From the NCBI RefSeq assembly GCF_963576545.1, contig NC_083638.1, positions 5,849,659 to 5,913,658 of the forward strand: a stretch of 64,000 nt of DNA. Direction: 5' to 3'. The notes beneath the pieces are model-generated. The model was not told the DNA's origin. It made no database searches and worked only from the letters and a program-made list of their open reading frames with translations. Shown piece by piece: positions 1 through 14,535 of the stretch. Position 1 is the first letter of the stretch, and each line of letters starts with the position of its first letter. Origin of the DNA: Limanda limanda. Taxonomy: Eukaryota > Chordata > Actinopteri > Pleuronectiformes > Pleuronectidae. The translations under genes were made by a program, and so were the position numbers.

Positions 1-20
1 GTCCACATGTGTCCTGTTGA

Positions 21-56
<36 letters not shown>
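21..56. repeat. (TG)n microsatellite
   Basis: Run of TG dinucleotides with one TA interruption. It lies in the csnk1g intron just upstream of the 24-nt candidate microexon. Confidence 0.9.
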
Positions 57-156
57 CATGTTCGTGTGGCATGTGCCCTGTCCCATCATCCTGGTCTTGC
101 TGTATTAATCTATCTTTCTTTTCTCTTTACACCCTTTCCTCTCTCTTCTTCTGTAG

Positions 157-1521
157 CTGCTTGAAAATGCTCAACCTGTGGTGAGTCCCTCTCTGCTCGT
201 CCACATCAGACACATGGGACAGGGAGTGGACCAGCCTAGGCTGCGCTCACAGGAGCTGTTATTCACATGGTTTTATCTGCGTCTCTCACTGGTTCAACAG
301 TGACACGTATTCCTGAGAACACTGTCTGCCACGTGTGATATCAAGTTTCTTCCCTTTTATCCACATCCACCCAACGTTGAGTAGAAACTGAGTAAAGAAT
401 AAACCATGCTGCAATGTGAGTTAGCCATAGACTGTGTATAAAGATGGAGGACATGCCAGCTCCTCTAAAGTAAAGCCAAAGCATCTCAATCGCCACCTGG
501 TGGCTGATCATGAATCACACCTTGTCCATTAGTTAGTGAATTGGACATGGACCATTTATCCCAAAGATGGTTTCCTTCATTTCAGGTGGTTCTTATCACA
601 TTGAGTCATTATTTCTCTGGTGAACTTGGTTTTAATTAGTAATTTTATGTTATTAAAAACGTGGTGAAACATCATGATTGACAGCTGAGAGCGACCTGTG
701 ATTGGTCAAGCCTGTGTCTCAGCCTGACCTTGATAAAGTGGCTCCTCCCCCTGATCACTAATCCTCAAACTCTGGCTCCTCATTCACAAGATGGCAGCTT
801 TCGTCCCCGGGATATTTGAGCTTTATTTCTGGACAGTGGGAGGAAGTGAAGACGTGTCGTCCATCTTCATATCCAGTCTATAGTGCTGCTGTAAATAATT
901 TAGCAAACATCACATCAGGGCAGAAAGAATAAATAAGCTTTTTTAATATATTTTAAACTAATCCTCCTCATATTTGACACTAAGCTCCTTATTGCAGAAC
1001 ATGTGACCTCAGGTTAGAGGTCGTTGAGCTCTAGTTGCATGGTGCACCATGATTTATTAATAGATGAGCCTCAGAGTGCCCAGTCACTGTCCTGTGTCTC
1101 CATCCACAGCTTGGTCTCTTGTCTCTGTACGTTCTTATTGGTCATTGGGCCTCGTCCTGTCTCGTGCTCTGTGTGTGCACCGCTCCATTCTCATGCAGAG
1201 TCACTGCAGCACAGTTAATTCTTCAAAATGGGAGATGAATCAAACACGTGGTGGGTGGAAATGGACCCGTCGTGTCCTTAATGCTAATCCTGCACTAATC
1301 AAACTTTTTGGCAGCTGCAGTTCTCATTGTCACATGACTCGGATCAGGCTCTTGGGATTTTGAACACACTGATTTGAAGCCGTCTGCTTGCGTTTTGCTC
1401 TTTCTTTAGCTTCATCTGACACTTTGCTCCTCTGCTTGTCCACTGAACGTCCGTCTCTGTCCTCAGGTGCTGCTGCTTCTTCAAGAGAAAACGGAAGAAG
1501 AACACGCAGAGGCACAAATGA
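157..1521 (+). CDS. csnk1g1: Casein kinase I gamma, C-terminal exons (partial)
   Basis: This is the 3' end of a CK1-gamma serine/threonine kinase gene; the kinase domain lies to the left of the window. The last coding exon is 1467-1521, after a cctcag acceptor. Its first G completes a split codon, and it then encodes CCCFFKRKRKKNTQRHK followed by TGA at 1519-1521. A cysteine triplet followed by a basic tail is the hallmark of the CK1-gamma C-terminus, which is palmitoylated and holds the kinase at the plasma membrane, where it phosphorylates LRP5/6 in Wnt signalling (established for the family). A candidate 24-nt exon at 157-180 sits between ttctgtag and gtgagt; it is divisible by three, so it could be an optional in-frame insert. 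The paralogue is inferred. The basic run resembles my recollection of CSNK1G1 more than CSNK1G2 or CSNK1G3, and RBPMS2, also in this window, shares human 15q22 with CSNK1G1. Confidence 0.8.
425..883. mobile_element. MITE-like DNA transposon in csnk1g intron
   Basis: The ends are imperfect 31-bp inverted repeats (425-455 and the reverse complement of 853-883), matching at 25 of 31 positions around the core atagactg...aagatgga. The interior is not coding and includes a cacctggtgg segment. The same right-end motif (gtcgtccatctt..acagtct) recurs at about 52930-52964, which supports a dispersed family. The superfamily is not certain because no clean target duplication was found. Confidence 0.75.
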
Positions 1522-4500
1522 TCGTCCGCCACCGGCCTGAAACATTCCAAGTGTCCGGCTCAGTTGATTGTGATTTCAGAAATCAATACCGGCCCCATTC
1601 TGAATGAAAGAGGGAGACGACGGGAAGACCTTGATTGAGTTGTTCTCCGGAGGGACCAGTTCCATATGGTTTGCAATGTGCAAGACGCTTGTGTCTTTTG
1701 ATGGGAGTCCTGTTTTAAATTTTTTCTTGTTTTTACATTTTTTCCCCCTCCTCCAAGATGTGTGGGAATGTTCTGCAGGCCAGTCGGCCGGACAGGGGAA
1801 CTGTTCAGTGGATAATCTTCAGTTCTTTTTCCTCCTCAAGACGCAGCATCTGTATTTTTCTCCTCATTTTTTTCCTTGTTTATATCCTGTGGTTCTGCAG
1901 AGGAACAGACGGGTCTTCCTGTTCTAATCTTACCACCTTCCACCTGTGGCGTGCTCTGATTTTTTTTATTTCTTTAAATCACAAAAAACATATTTTCATT
2001 TCTCCTCTGTCCCAGTTCGAGGTGTTTTTGCCTGTGATTAGTTTTAAGCGAACTCGTTTTGACACAAAGCCCCTCCAGCTCCTCCCTGACGTGAGGCTGA
2101 ATGTAACCCTGAACACACACCAGGAGCCGGGGGAGTCACCACAGAGCGCCAGCCGGCCGGCCCCTGCACTTTGAGCCCTCCAAAGAGGTCGACCCTGGAA
2201 CTGGGACCCGGGCCCGAGAGGACAGACGACCACAGGCGTCTCCTGCACTGCGTTCTCTTGGGGGGGGGGGGGATTCCTGCTCCTCTTTCACCACGCCGCT
2301 CTCCAAACACACTACAGTCTCCTCTGACTCTGCAGGTCTGCTCCTGTCGGCTCTTGTGATGATGAGCGGCAGCCTGACACTTGTAGATGTGGCTGAGACG
2401 AAACAAAACAAAAAAAAAATGCTATTTATGCTATTTATCTCTTGGTTGACACCAGTTTTCTTACTAATTCTAACACATACACACTGAATGTATGGACAGT
2501 AAGGTAAAAAGACTTTGGAGCAATCTTATAATCTGTTATGCGCATGGAAACGAAATTGCAGTAACGGCGTCGAGACCAATGTTTAAAACAAAAAAAAGGA
2601 AGAAAAAAAAAAGTGAGACCAAAATCAAGTGGATTTGCGGGAGAGTCTTAATGGTTCTGGATCTTAATAATGTGATGGTTAGTGATGGACTCTGCAGACA
2701 CTGGGGGGCGTGATGTGCTTTGGAGGTTAGATCACAGCCTCTCGACGCTGCTGTCCAATGCCTTAACCCCCGACCCGCCCACCTGCCCACCGCCACGCCA
2801 CCCGCGGTCACCTGCATCTCAACCGTTGCCGACTTGTTCCCAGATAGTATCAAGAGTAGTGAATGACTTCCTGTGTAACACTGAAGATGTATTATCGAGA
2901 GAAAGGGAGAGAGAGAGCGATGCCAAATGTGAGGTTTGGTGTAATAATCCCCCCCCCCCCCGTGTGTCTCGTCTGAAGACCCCCGTGCTGCAAAGCCATG
3001 TTTGATTTTTCGAGTCCCTCTCCTTTTCACGCAGAGAGAGAGAGAGAGAAAAACCTCATGTCACCATTTTCTTTTTCTTTAACCAGTGTCACGGAGGACC
3101 GCCTTGAAAACAATATCCTCGACACCTGTCACCTTGCCTCCGACCAGAGAGGGCGCCACCGCACATAGTTGTTTTTATTTTCATGTCTTGCTAATGTGAA
3201 TTGTTGTTGTTGTTTTTCCATTCCAAAAAGCCATGGTTTTATGGGGAAAGAGAGGGTAACAAAATAGAAGATTTAAAAAAAAGAAAAAAGAAGAAGCTTG
3301 AAACCATGACTGCACTACATTTGTTGACCCCGGCTTTCCCTGACGAGACCCCGCCTTCTTAATACTGTACTCCAAACGTGCTTATTACTTTAACTTGTAG
3401 CTGCCTCGTGTGCTAAGCCTTCCCGTAGGGTGCAGGGAATACACTTTGAATCCACACCCTCCCTCTCCTTTTATTTTGTGCCATGACGCCCTTCTCCTCC
3501 TCCCACCACCCCCCCCCGCTCCTCTCTGCACACTCACCCATGCCAGTCCTGGATGAGTGGAGGGTTTCGGTTGTTTCTGACGCTCTGTATTCGTCCTCTT
3601 TACAAATACGATGTTGTAGATGTTGCAAACTCTCTGAATGGATCCGTATGTAAACCTGCTCGTTGCGTGTATTTACACTGTATAGCTTTTTTTGATTTAC
3701 TCTTGCCCCTGACATGTCAGTTACCCCAGGGTCTAAGTTATTGTGTTTTAATGAAAGTACTTGAATATGAAAATCTATGGGACCTTTTTTTTATTTTTAT
3801 TTTTCTCTCGTTTGTTTTTTTTTTATTATTGATTTTCTCCGTCGTTATTGTAATAATCCACACGTCGGATTTGAGGGGGAGTGGCGGGAGAACAGGCTAG
3901 TTGAATGACAGGTGTTCATTTCTCTGAGACGTCTTAGTGCCTCTTGAGTGTCGGATGGTGGTGGAGTTTTGTGGGACTCGGAGTCGGTGAAGGTGAAGGT
4001 GTTGTCAGATGTCGGTTTGGAGGTTAACGTCACGCGTTTGTCTCTGTGAAACATTTATGGTTATGTGTTTTAAATCCGGCGAGGGTGAAACAGTTTTGTT
4101 CCCGGACACCAAACCTGTGACGTCTGCAGCACCTGGAGCGTTTGTTGAAAGTATTACTGTGTAGTGAGATGGATATCAAGACTATACAGCCTTCAGTGTT
4201 CCCCCCCCCCGACCCCTCCGCCCCTCTGAATTCCCCGAGTGCCATTCCCGAGACTACTACTACTACTACTACTACTCGCCCATGCCTTTTACCTGTGCCA
4301 GAATAGATATGAAGTTGAATGTTCGGTTCTTTTTCTTTTGACCATCGCGTTTCCACCTCGAGTCCTCGACGTGTCCGTTGTCTTTTCTTTTTTGTTTTCA
4401 AAGAGAATCTCAAGTCAGAACCAGGAAGTGTTTGGAGAGAGTCGCTTTCTTTCATTCACACCGAAAAGAAAGCGATTGTTTCAGAGTTGAACTTGTCACT

Positions 4501-5300
4501 GAGCGACTCCACCACGTCTGCTTCTTCCTTTAAACCGTGGGTTGGCCTCACTCTATCGCTCACGGCTGAACTGGTAGATGTAGACATATTACTCTGGTGT
4601 ATGTATTTGTTTTTTACTCCCTGGGCCTCGTGCAGAGCGACTATAGGAGAGCTCTGTAGGATTTGTGTCTGCATGGCTTTGTCCGGAGTCGTCTCTCTGT
4701 GAATCTTCTCTCTCTGTTTGGGTCAGCGAGTCGTCACGGCTTCAGATCCTCGTGTACAGTAGAGAGACGTCTCCTCACAGCACGTTCCATTTCAGTCCCC
4801 ATCATTTCTCATATTCTATATCTCCCTTCAGTCAGACGTGTGTGTTTAGGGCTTTGGTTGTGTGTAGCTCATCGTGTGTCAAAGCTGTGTAAATCAAAGC
4901 GAAGGACAGTTGTACGTGTGAATGAAATGGCTTCGGTCTCTTTGGGTTCTCTGGCACTTTCTCCTTGTTGCTGTACTGTAGAATTGTCTTGGATTTACTG
5001 TATATGTTTTCTTTGAGGGAGAGGTTTAGGGTGACATTTACTGCAATATTGTGATGATTATTTGAAAATTGTAAATTGTACAGTGTTCACAATTGTAGTT
5101 TGTTTTTTTCTTTTGGGATTCCATATGAAATGTGTTTTTTTTTGATGATTTCTTTCCTCTCAGACTGTGGAAAATCAGATTGTACAGCTGCAAGAGTTTA
5201 TCCTCCCCTCAGCATTGTTTTTGTTTTTCTTTCTTTCTCAGAGCTATGATTAAGAGAAGTCTTAAAACTGTAAATAAATATTGTGTTGAAATATGAATGT
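1522..5300 (+). other. csnk1g1: csnk1g1 3' untranslated region
   Basis: The terminal exon appears to run on from the TGA at 1521 to the poly(A) signal AATAAA at 5273-5278, about 3.8 kb. No splice-flanked coding stretch is seen, and the reading frames in between are short and unrelated to each other. The stretch holds homopolymer and simple-sequence tracts: G run ~2261-2271, C run ~2949-2960, GA run ~3037-3048, C run ~4201-4210, ACT repeat ~4254-4276. Earlier poly(A) sites may exist. The 3' limit is inferred from the signal. Confidence 0.55.
5269..5278 (+). promoter_or_regulatory. csnk1g1: Poly(A) signal overlapped by Pumilio-type site
   Basis: AATAAA at 5273-5278 overlaps TGTAAATA at 5269-5276, a match to the Pumilio/FBF consensus UGUANAUA. 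It marks the likely 3' end of the csnk1g transcript. Confidence 0.6.
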
Positions 5301-6169
5301 CACTTCAAAAATGTATCCGAATGAGTTAGTCAAGGGCTTCACCAATGAAGGAGCCACATTTCTTCTTTTTATGGTTTTCATATTTTTAATTTGCAGAAAG
5401 GTAAAGGTCCTTTTTATCTGAGATGCCTGTTTTGTTTTTCCTCCTTGAATTCATATAAATACGATGTGTCACACATGAACCTTATAAAATCACTTTTTAT
5501 TCCCTCCACACCTAAAGGGAAACTCCAGTTTGCACCCTTTTTTATGTAAAATAAAAGCTCTCTCCACCTTGTGGGAAAGTTTCTGTGACGTGATTTGTAC
5601 AAACTCCTCCTGACGCACGACTTCACGAGATTCAAGAGGTTTGTCACATCGTTGATACTAATGAGTGAAAACGTCTAGCAGGTAAACTCCATTAGAAACA
5701 AAACAGGAAGCAATACAAACATGCAGTAATAAGATAAATACAGTAATATTAAAATAATTGGATTTACAAATATATATATACACGATAGTAGAATAACAAT
5801 TAAGTAAGAAAACATGCTAAAGACAGCAGTTCCAAATACTATTACCTACCTTTTCTAAATTTATGAGATGTTTAAGTTATTTCAACGATTCAGACATATT
5901 CAACCATCATAGATGCTAATAAAACAAAATGTGTACATGATTTAATAAACAATAATTTCCATGTTTTTACATGCGGTTATTTAAAAAATCTATTATTTTA
6001 AACTCTTAACTGTGATTGTTTGGTCCTATGAACAATTCCAAACTAAATATCTAATTTATTGTCACATTCAAATAAAAAAGAAGCTTTTTGCTTTGAGAAA
6101 TGGTGAAATAAAGAATTGATTATGAAGATGATCCATTTTCTTTACACTGACTCATCACAACAGAGGAAT

Positions 6170-6385
6170 CATTACTTTACATTAATTTATCTGATGCTTT
6201 TACCCAAAGTGACTTACAATAAGTGCATTTAACCATGAGGGTACAAACCCAGAACAACAAGAATCAAGAAAGTAAAATTTCTTCAAAAAAGCAAAACTAC
6301 AAAGTGCTAGAAGTAAGCGCCATTTAAGTGCTACTAAATTGTTATTTTAAAAATTGAATCAAGGTATAGTCGGAACAGAGGTGTG
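6170..6385. repeat. Interspersed teleost repeat (SINE/MITE-like)
   Basis: The phrase gatgcttttacccaaagtga followed by cttacaataagtgcattta, then accatgagggtacaaaccca, is one I recognise as recurring in percomorph fish genomes. It is non-coding. Class and exact ends are uncertain. Confidence 0.5.
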
Positions 6386-6564
6386 TTTTTAGTTTGCGGC
6401 GGAAGATTGCATCATCTGAATATACAATGAATCATGAGGCTGTGAACCATTTCAACACAACATTTAGGTAAAGTGATAAAATAAACAGGTGCATTTTTAA
6501 AATCCAAGTTTATATTTATCTTTACTTTGTCGTTTCTGCTCTTAAAGCTTTTGACAACTTGACA

Positions 6565-6660
6565 AAATCAGAATCAGAAGTATTTTATTGCCAAGTACGT
6601 TTACACATACAAGGAATTTGCTCTGGTTATTGGTGCATACAATGAACATAGAAACATAAA
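6565..6660. repeat. Interspersed teleost repeat fragment
   Basis: Begins aatcagaatcagaagtattt and continues attgccaagtacgtttacac. This short module is dispersed through many fish genomes, probably a retroelement tail. Family assignment is from memory, not alignment. Confidence 0.5.
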
Positions 6661-7168
6661 AACGCAATAAATACAACATACATAGGAGAGCAATAAAAAA
6701 TAGGAAACCAGTTTATATTTACTCACTGTTTACTTCTTATTTATTCACTTTTTACCAATATTTATACAAAGTAACATTTATTTTGACATGAACATTTCTG
6801 AATAAAAATATATAAAAGATAAAAGATATAAAAAGTGAAATGCTAAATGCAAAACAGTGAACAGTGTCAGATTGAAATATGCAATGTAATGCAATATAAA
6901 ATAATATGATATGATATAATGTGTTAATTTAACACATCCTAGAGGTGTGGGGGTGGATCTGTCATCAAAGTGTAAGCCTCTCCTTTGACTTCACATGTTA
7001 GCTACGGTGGCTGAGAGAGCTCAACACACTGCAAACTAAGAAAACATGAAAATACAGAGGTTATTTTATTAATTTGCACATGTTTATCATATTTACTCGA
7101 GTTGACTACTGCAGTTCTCTCCTCCCGCCGCTAGCTGGCGGTGCTGTGCCGGTGTGGCTGAAGCAGCC

Positions 7169-7222
7169 TATAAGCTTCCTGTTTGACCATACTCTGCCTT
7201 TCTTCTTCCGGTCCGAGCCAAC
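7169..7222 (+). promoter_or_regulatory. rps17: rps17 core promoter and 5'TOP leader
   Basis: TATAAG at 7169-7174 lies about 28 bases upstream of a pyrimidine tract (cctttcttcttcc, from 7197) that leads into the ATG at 7223. A transcript starting at a C within an oligopyrimidine tract is the 5'TOP signature of ribosomal protein mRNAs, through which mTOR/LARP1 control translation (established). The start site itself is inferred. Confidence 0.65.
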
Positions 7223-10994
<3,772 letters not shown>

Positions 10995-11014
10995 TCATGT
11001 TTAATAACCGTCTT

Positions 11015-11020
11015 AATAAA
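11015..11020 (+). promoter_or_regulatory. rps17: rps17 poly(A) signal
   Basis: AATAAA 21 bases after the stop codon gives a very short 3' UTR, as expected for a ribosomal protein gene. Confidence 0.85.
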
Positions 11021-11395
11021 AGGATGTAATTGTTAAGATGACTTTTCTCTTTTTTATTCACAAACTGATGGTTAATGATCTTTTTCTAAATGACAATGAA
11101 CAGAAAAAAAACATAGACGCCTCTGTGGTTGAAGGAAAGTCAGTTTTTTGGTGCTTTAATATCTATTTTATGAAATGTATACTTTAATAACAGTTATGTT
11201 GTCTCCAGTTAAATCTCACATTAAGACCTCAACTAGAATGGCCCTCAGTGGAGCACATACCTCACCACGGCCAGGCACCTCATCAAACAGCCACAATTAA
11301 ATTTATTACCATTAAGATCCATGAATTATTCTGAGATATCAATCTACATGCTCTTAAAGTGACAGGGAGATAGTTCTGGTCCCTAATGGCCTTAA

Positions 11396-12069
11396 CCCTT
11401 GTGTTGTCCATGCTTCCCCCGGCATATAAGGACGCACACGTATTCATATTTACTGTATAAACTTGGAGATTTTTCCAAGTTAAGTCCATGTGTACAATCA
11501 AACCAGTTAATTTCTGGATATTTCAAAGTTGTATAAAAACACTTTGCTCAATAAGTCCAGTGAGATTGATATGCCTGTGTTCAGGATCTCTCTGACTACC
11601 TACATACTGAATATCAAATATATTTACTGTATAGATTGGGATATTTTTCAAATTATAGTCCAACATGTGTACAATCAAACTAGTTCATTTCTGGATATTT
11701 TAAAGTTCTGTGAAAACACTTTGCTCAATAATTTCAGAGAGACTGATATGCCTGTGTTCAGGACCTCTCTGACTACCTACATGCTGAATATCAGTCATAT
11801 CATTTTTACTGTACAGATTTGGAGATTTTACAGTGAAAATATTTGATATTAGGTATGTAGGTAGTTGGAGATGTCCTGAACACAGGCATATCAGTCTCTT
11901 CGAACTTATTGAGCCAAGTGTTTTTATAGAACTTTGAAATATCCAGAAATGAACCGATTTGATTGTACACGTGTCGGACTTTAATTTGCAAAATCTCCAA
12001 ATCTATACAGTAAAAATGTTTGATACTCAGTATGTAGGTAGTCAGAGAGGTCCTGAAAGAACAAGAGGG
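11396..12069. mobile_element. piggyBac-like non-autonomous element with internal repeats
   Basis: The flanks are TTAA at 11392-11395 and 12070-12073. The ends read CCCTTGTGTTGT and, on the other strand, CCCTCTTGTTCT (9 of 12 match). TTAA plus CCC ends is the piggyBac signature. Internally a ~175-185-bp unit (with gatatgcctgtgttcagga and atttctggatatt) occurs twice in direct orientation (about 11460-11640 and 11641-11815) and once inverted (about 11830-12055), so the right half can fold back on the left. There is no transposase. Confidence 0.75.
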
Positions 12070-12073
12070 TTAA

Positions 12074-13234
12074 ATGAGAGGATAGAACAAAACCAAAAGC
12101 ATCTGTGGTCTAACTCTTTCCATTTATTGCCAATATTGGAACTTTTAAACACTGAATGATCCAGCAGTTTCAAGGGCCTGATGTCAATCTAGTCAAATTT
12201 GTAAAAACTAGAATGTGCAGAAATCATTTAAATTCACAAGATCCAGGTTTTTAAAATGGATCTTCACCAAATTGCACAAACTCTTTAATCAAGATCAATT
12301 AATTATTCAAGAAGAAATCAATGGAACAGTTAAACACCTTGTTAAAGAAAGTGGGAAATAAAGTTCCTGATCCAAATCCACAAGTATAATGGGTTCTTCC
12401 TCAGGTGAAGCTCCGCCCCTCCATAAATCGTCATGGAAATTGGTTCAGTAGTTTTGGTGTAATTCTGCTGATCAAGCAGGAAGATGAAAACATGGCCACT
12501 TTGGCAGAGATACACTCAAACATTCACAGCAGATAAGATTTGTGGTTGAAGGTCAAAAGGTCAAAAGTAGTAGAAACATGTCATATCAGGGAATTGCATC
12601 ATTTGAACTCGAGGACGACGTGTAATATGACCTGAAGAGATTTGTGGGCACATTTTAACTTTTGAAAACTCTCAAAAAAGGCATCGAGGCAATTTCTACA
12701 ACATTAGCACAAACCTTAAGGATTAACTGATACGAGTTTGGGAGCCAAAGGTCAAGTTCACCTCACACAGGTTGGTTTCTTGAAAATGAAGATCAGCTTA
12801 AGGTAATGTCTTATTTGGTACAATATGAATACATTTTAATCTGATAAACAGAAACTACCTTGGTTGACAGAGGAATACAACTGCAGTGTAGCATTCCTAG
12901 TGTGTGCAGTTCTATACAAGATGGTCCTGTGTCTGCAGATCAGAATTAGCTGAGCACATGTTTTGTCTCAAGAAGTCGGCTGAAGCAGCAGTAAACTGAA
13001 AGTCTCATTCCATCTGCATTTTAAAAATTGATGGGATGTCAGTTTTGACCGAGGAGAAAGAATAAATCTGACTGACGATGAAGATGTTTCAACAGCAACT
13101 TATAAAAGGTTTTTGAAGGATGAAGCAACTTGATGAATGTTTTAATGCTCACTGAGCTTTTAGTAGACAAACAGGGATTTCTATGAAGAACACAGAACAA
13201 CAGTCACAGTAGTAATGAGTCCAGAAACAGCAGA
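12074..13234. other. Convergent intergenic spacer rps17-cpeb1
   Basis: No coding or RNA gene recognised. A segment at about 12405-12500 (ccataaatcgtcatggaaat, then tggttcagtagttttggtgt) resembles a dispersed fish repeat. The rest looks unique and AT-rich. Confidence 0.5.
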
Positions 13235-14535
13235 TAATGCTTAAACACCTTTATTGTGCCCAATCTGAACATACTCCACAACTGTAAGTAGCAGCAAACT
13301 TGGCAGACCACAATGAGGTAGACTTTCGAAACTCTAAAAAGCGGCTGGGCTAAGGGACAACAAGCTCAGCATGACAAAACTAATGGATAAGAAAAGACAC
13401 TTTGTCTTTGGCACACAGCTTATGCATTTATGTCCAACTGGAACAGGAAGGCAAAATGGGATAAGAAAGCATGGAATCATTTATTGGGGTCTACTCAAGC
13501 TCTGATAGATAAATTTATCAGCTAAGTGGAAGTTCTTACATACAACAGGAAACAAGCAGCTGTTCTAACGTAGGAGTGTCCCCCTGCTGATGTACAAAAG
13601 TGATTAAAAACCACTGCCACCTCTCCACACGTGCAAATTAAAAAGTGCAAAAAATCAAACTATGTACAACCAAATGGTTCATTCACTCGAGTCTCAACTG
13701 GGTCCATCAGATGCTTGAGAAGAGATGGCGAACCAGTCGATCACATATCCAGTGCTATTGGTTTTACACATTTAATACAAGAGGGCCAACAAAGCAAGTG
13801 AAAGTACAACTTCCAACATTTTGGGCCCATTCAGTTGAAATTTGGGAGGGCGAATTAAAAAAAGGAAAAAATAGCCACAGATAAATGTATGAGGAAAAAA
13901 AAACCAAAAAATAAAAAGGGGGATTTTCCCATAAACAGCCGCCTGGTAGAATTCTGTTCAAAATTTTTCATGTTATGACTTAAAACCGTTTGTGTAAAAA
14001 ACTGTAAAAATGTCTGAAATGAAGCCCGACATTCAACTCCCAAAAGTAAGAAACACCAGTTGGCTTGCACAGGAAAAAACAGATGCCAACTGAGGGTGGA
14101 GGGAGGGAGGGAGGAGGGGAAAAACAAAAAAAATATTTAAAGGCACTGTATGGCATTTGCCAATGAACGGCAATGAGACTTGCGTGTAAGCTCGTCACTA
14201 TGCAACACATGTAAAACAAAAATCAAAAAAAAAAATCATCCACCTCTTAACTTTAGGCAGACTCCCGACTCTGTCTGGCCACAAGTCAGGGAAAATGCGT
14301 AAGTGTGAAGGGCCCCTTCTCCCAATAAGGTCACTGTGCATAGTGCCACTGTGAACAACAGCAAAAATGTAGCAAGTGCAAAAGTGAACATTTTCTACAG
14401 TGATATCCCCAGTGCCTGTGGAGTGCCGTGGCGCCCTCCAACCCGAGGGACGCCCGGCACACGTGCTCTCCTTGGCGGGCAGCCTGGCCCTGGACTCAGG
14501 GCTCTGGACCTTCAGAGTGACCGGATCCGTCAGCT
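13235..14535 (-). other. cpeb1: cpeb1 3' untranslated region
   Basis: Continuation of the last cpeb1 exon beyond the stop codon at 14536-14538, read leftwards to a reverse-strand AATAAA at 13250-13255. A UUUUUAU element, the canonical binding site for CPEB itself, lies on the transcript strand near 13908-13916. It is about 650 nt from the poly(A) signal, farther than functional CPEs usually are. The 3' limit is inferred. Confidence 0.6.

Larger units (their letters stand above)
5301..7160. other. Intergenic spacer csnk1g1-rps17
   Basis: AT-rich spacer with no coding exon recognised. It contains two pieces of fish-type interspersed repeat (listed separately) and otherwise no structure that I could support. 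Confidence 0.6.

Noticed and set aside
1604..5016. Several short open frames of 60-140 residues downstream of the csnk1g stop
   Set aside because: They overlap each other on both strands, have low-complexity composition and no splice sites; the region reads as 3' UTR.
11529..12159. Similar peptides (MPVFRISLTTY / MPVFRTSLTTY) encoded on opposite strands
   Set aside because: They arise from direct and inverted copies of a non-coding repeat inside the TTAA element, not from a gene family.
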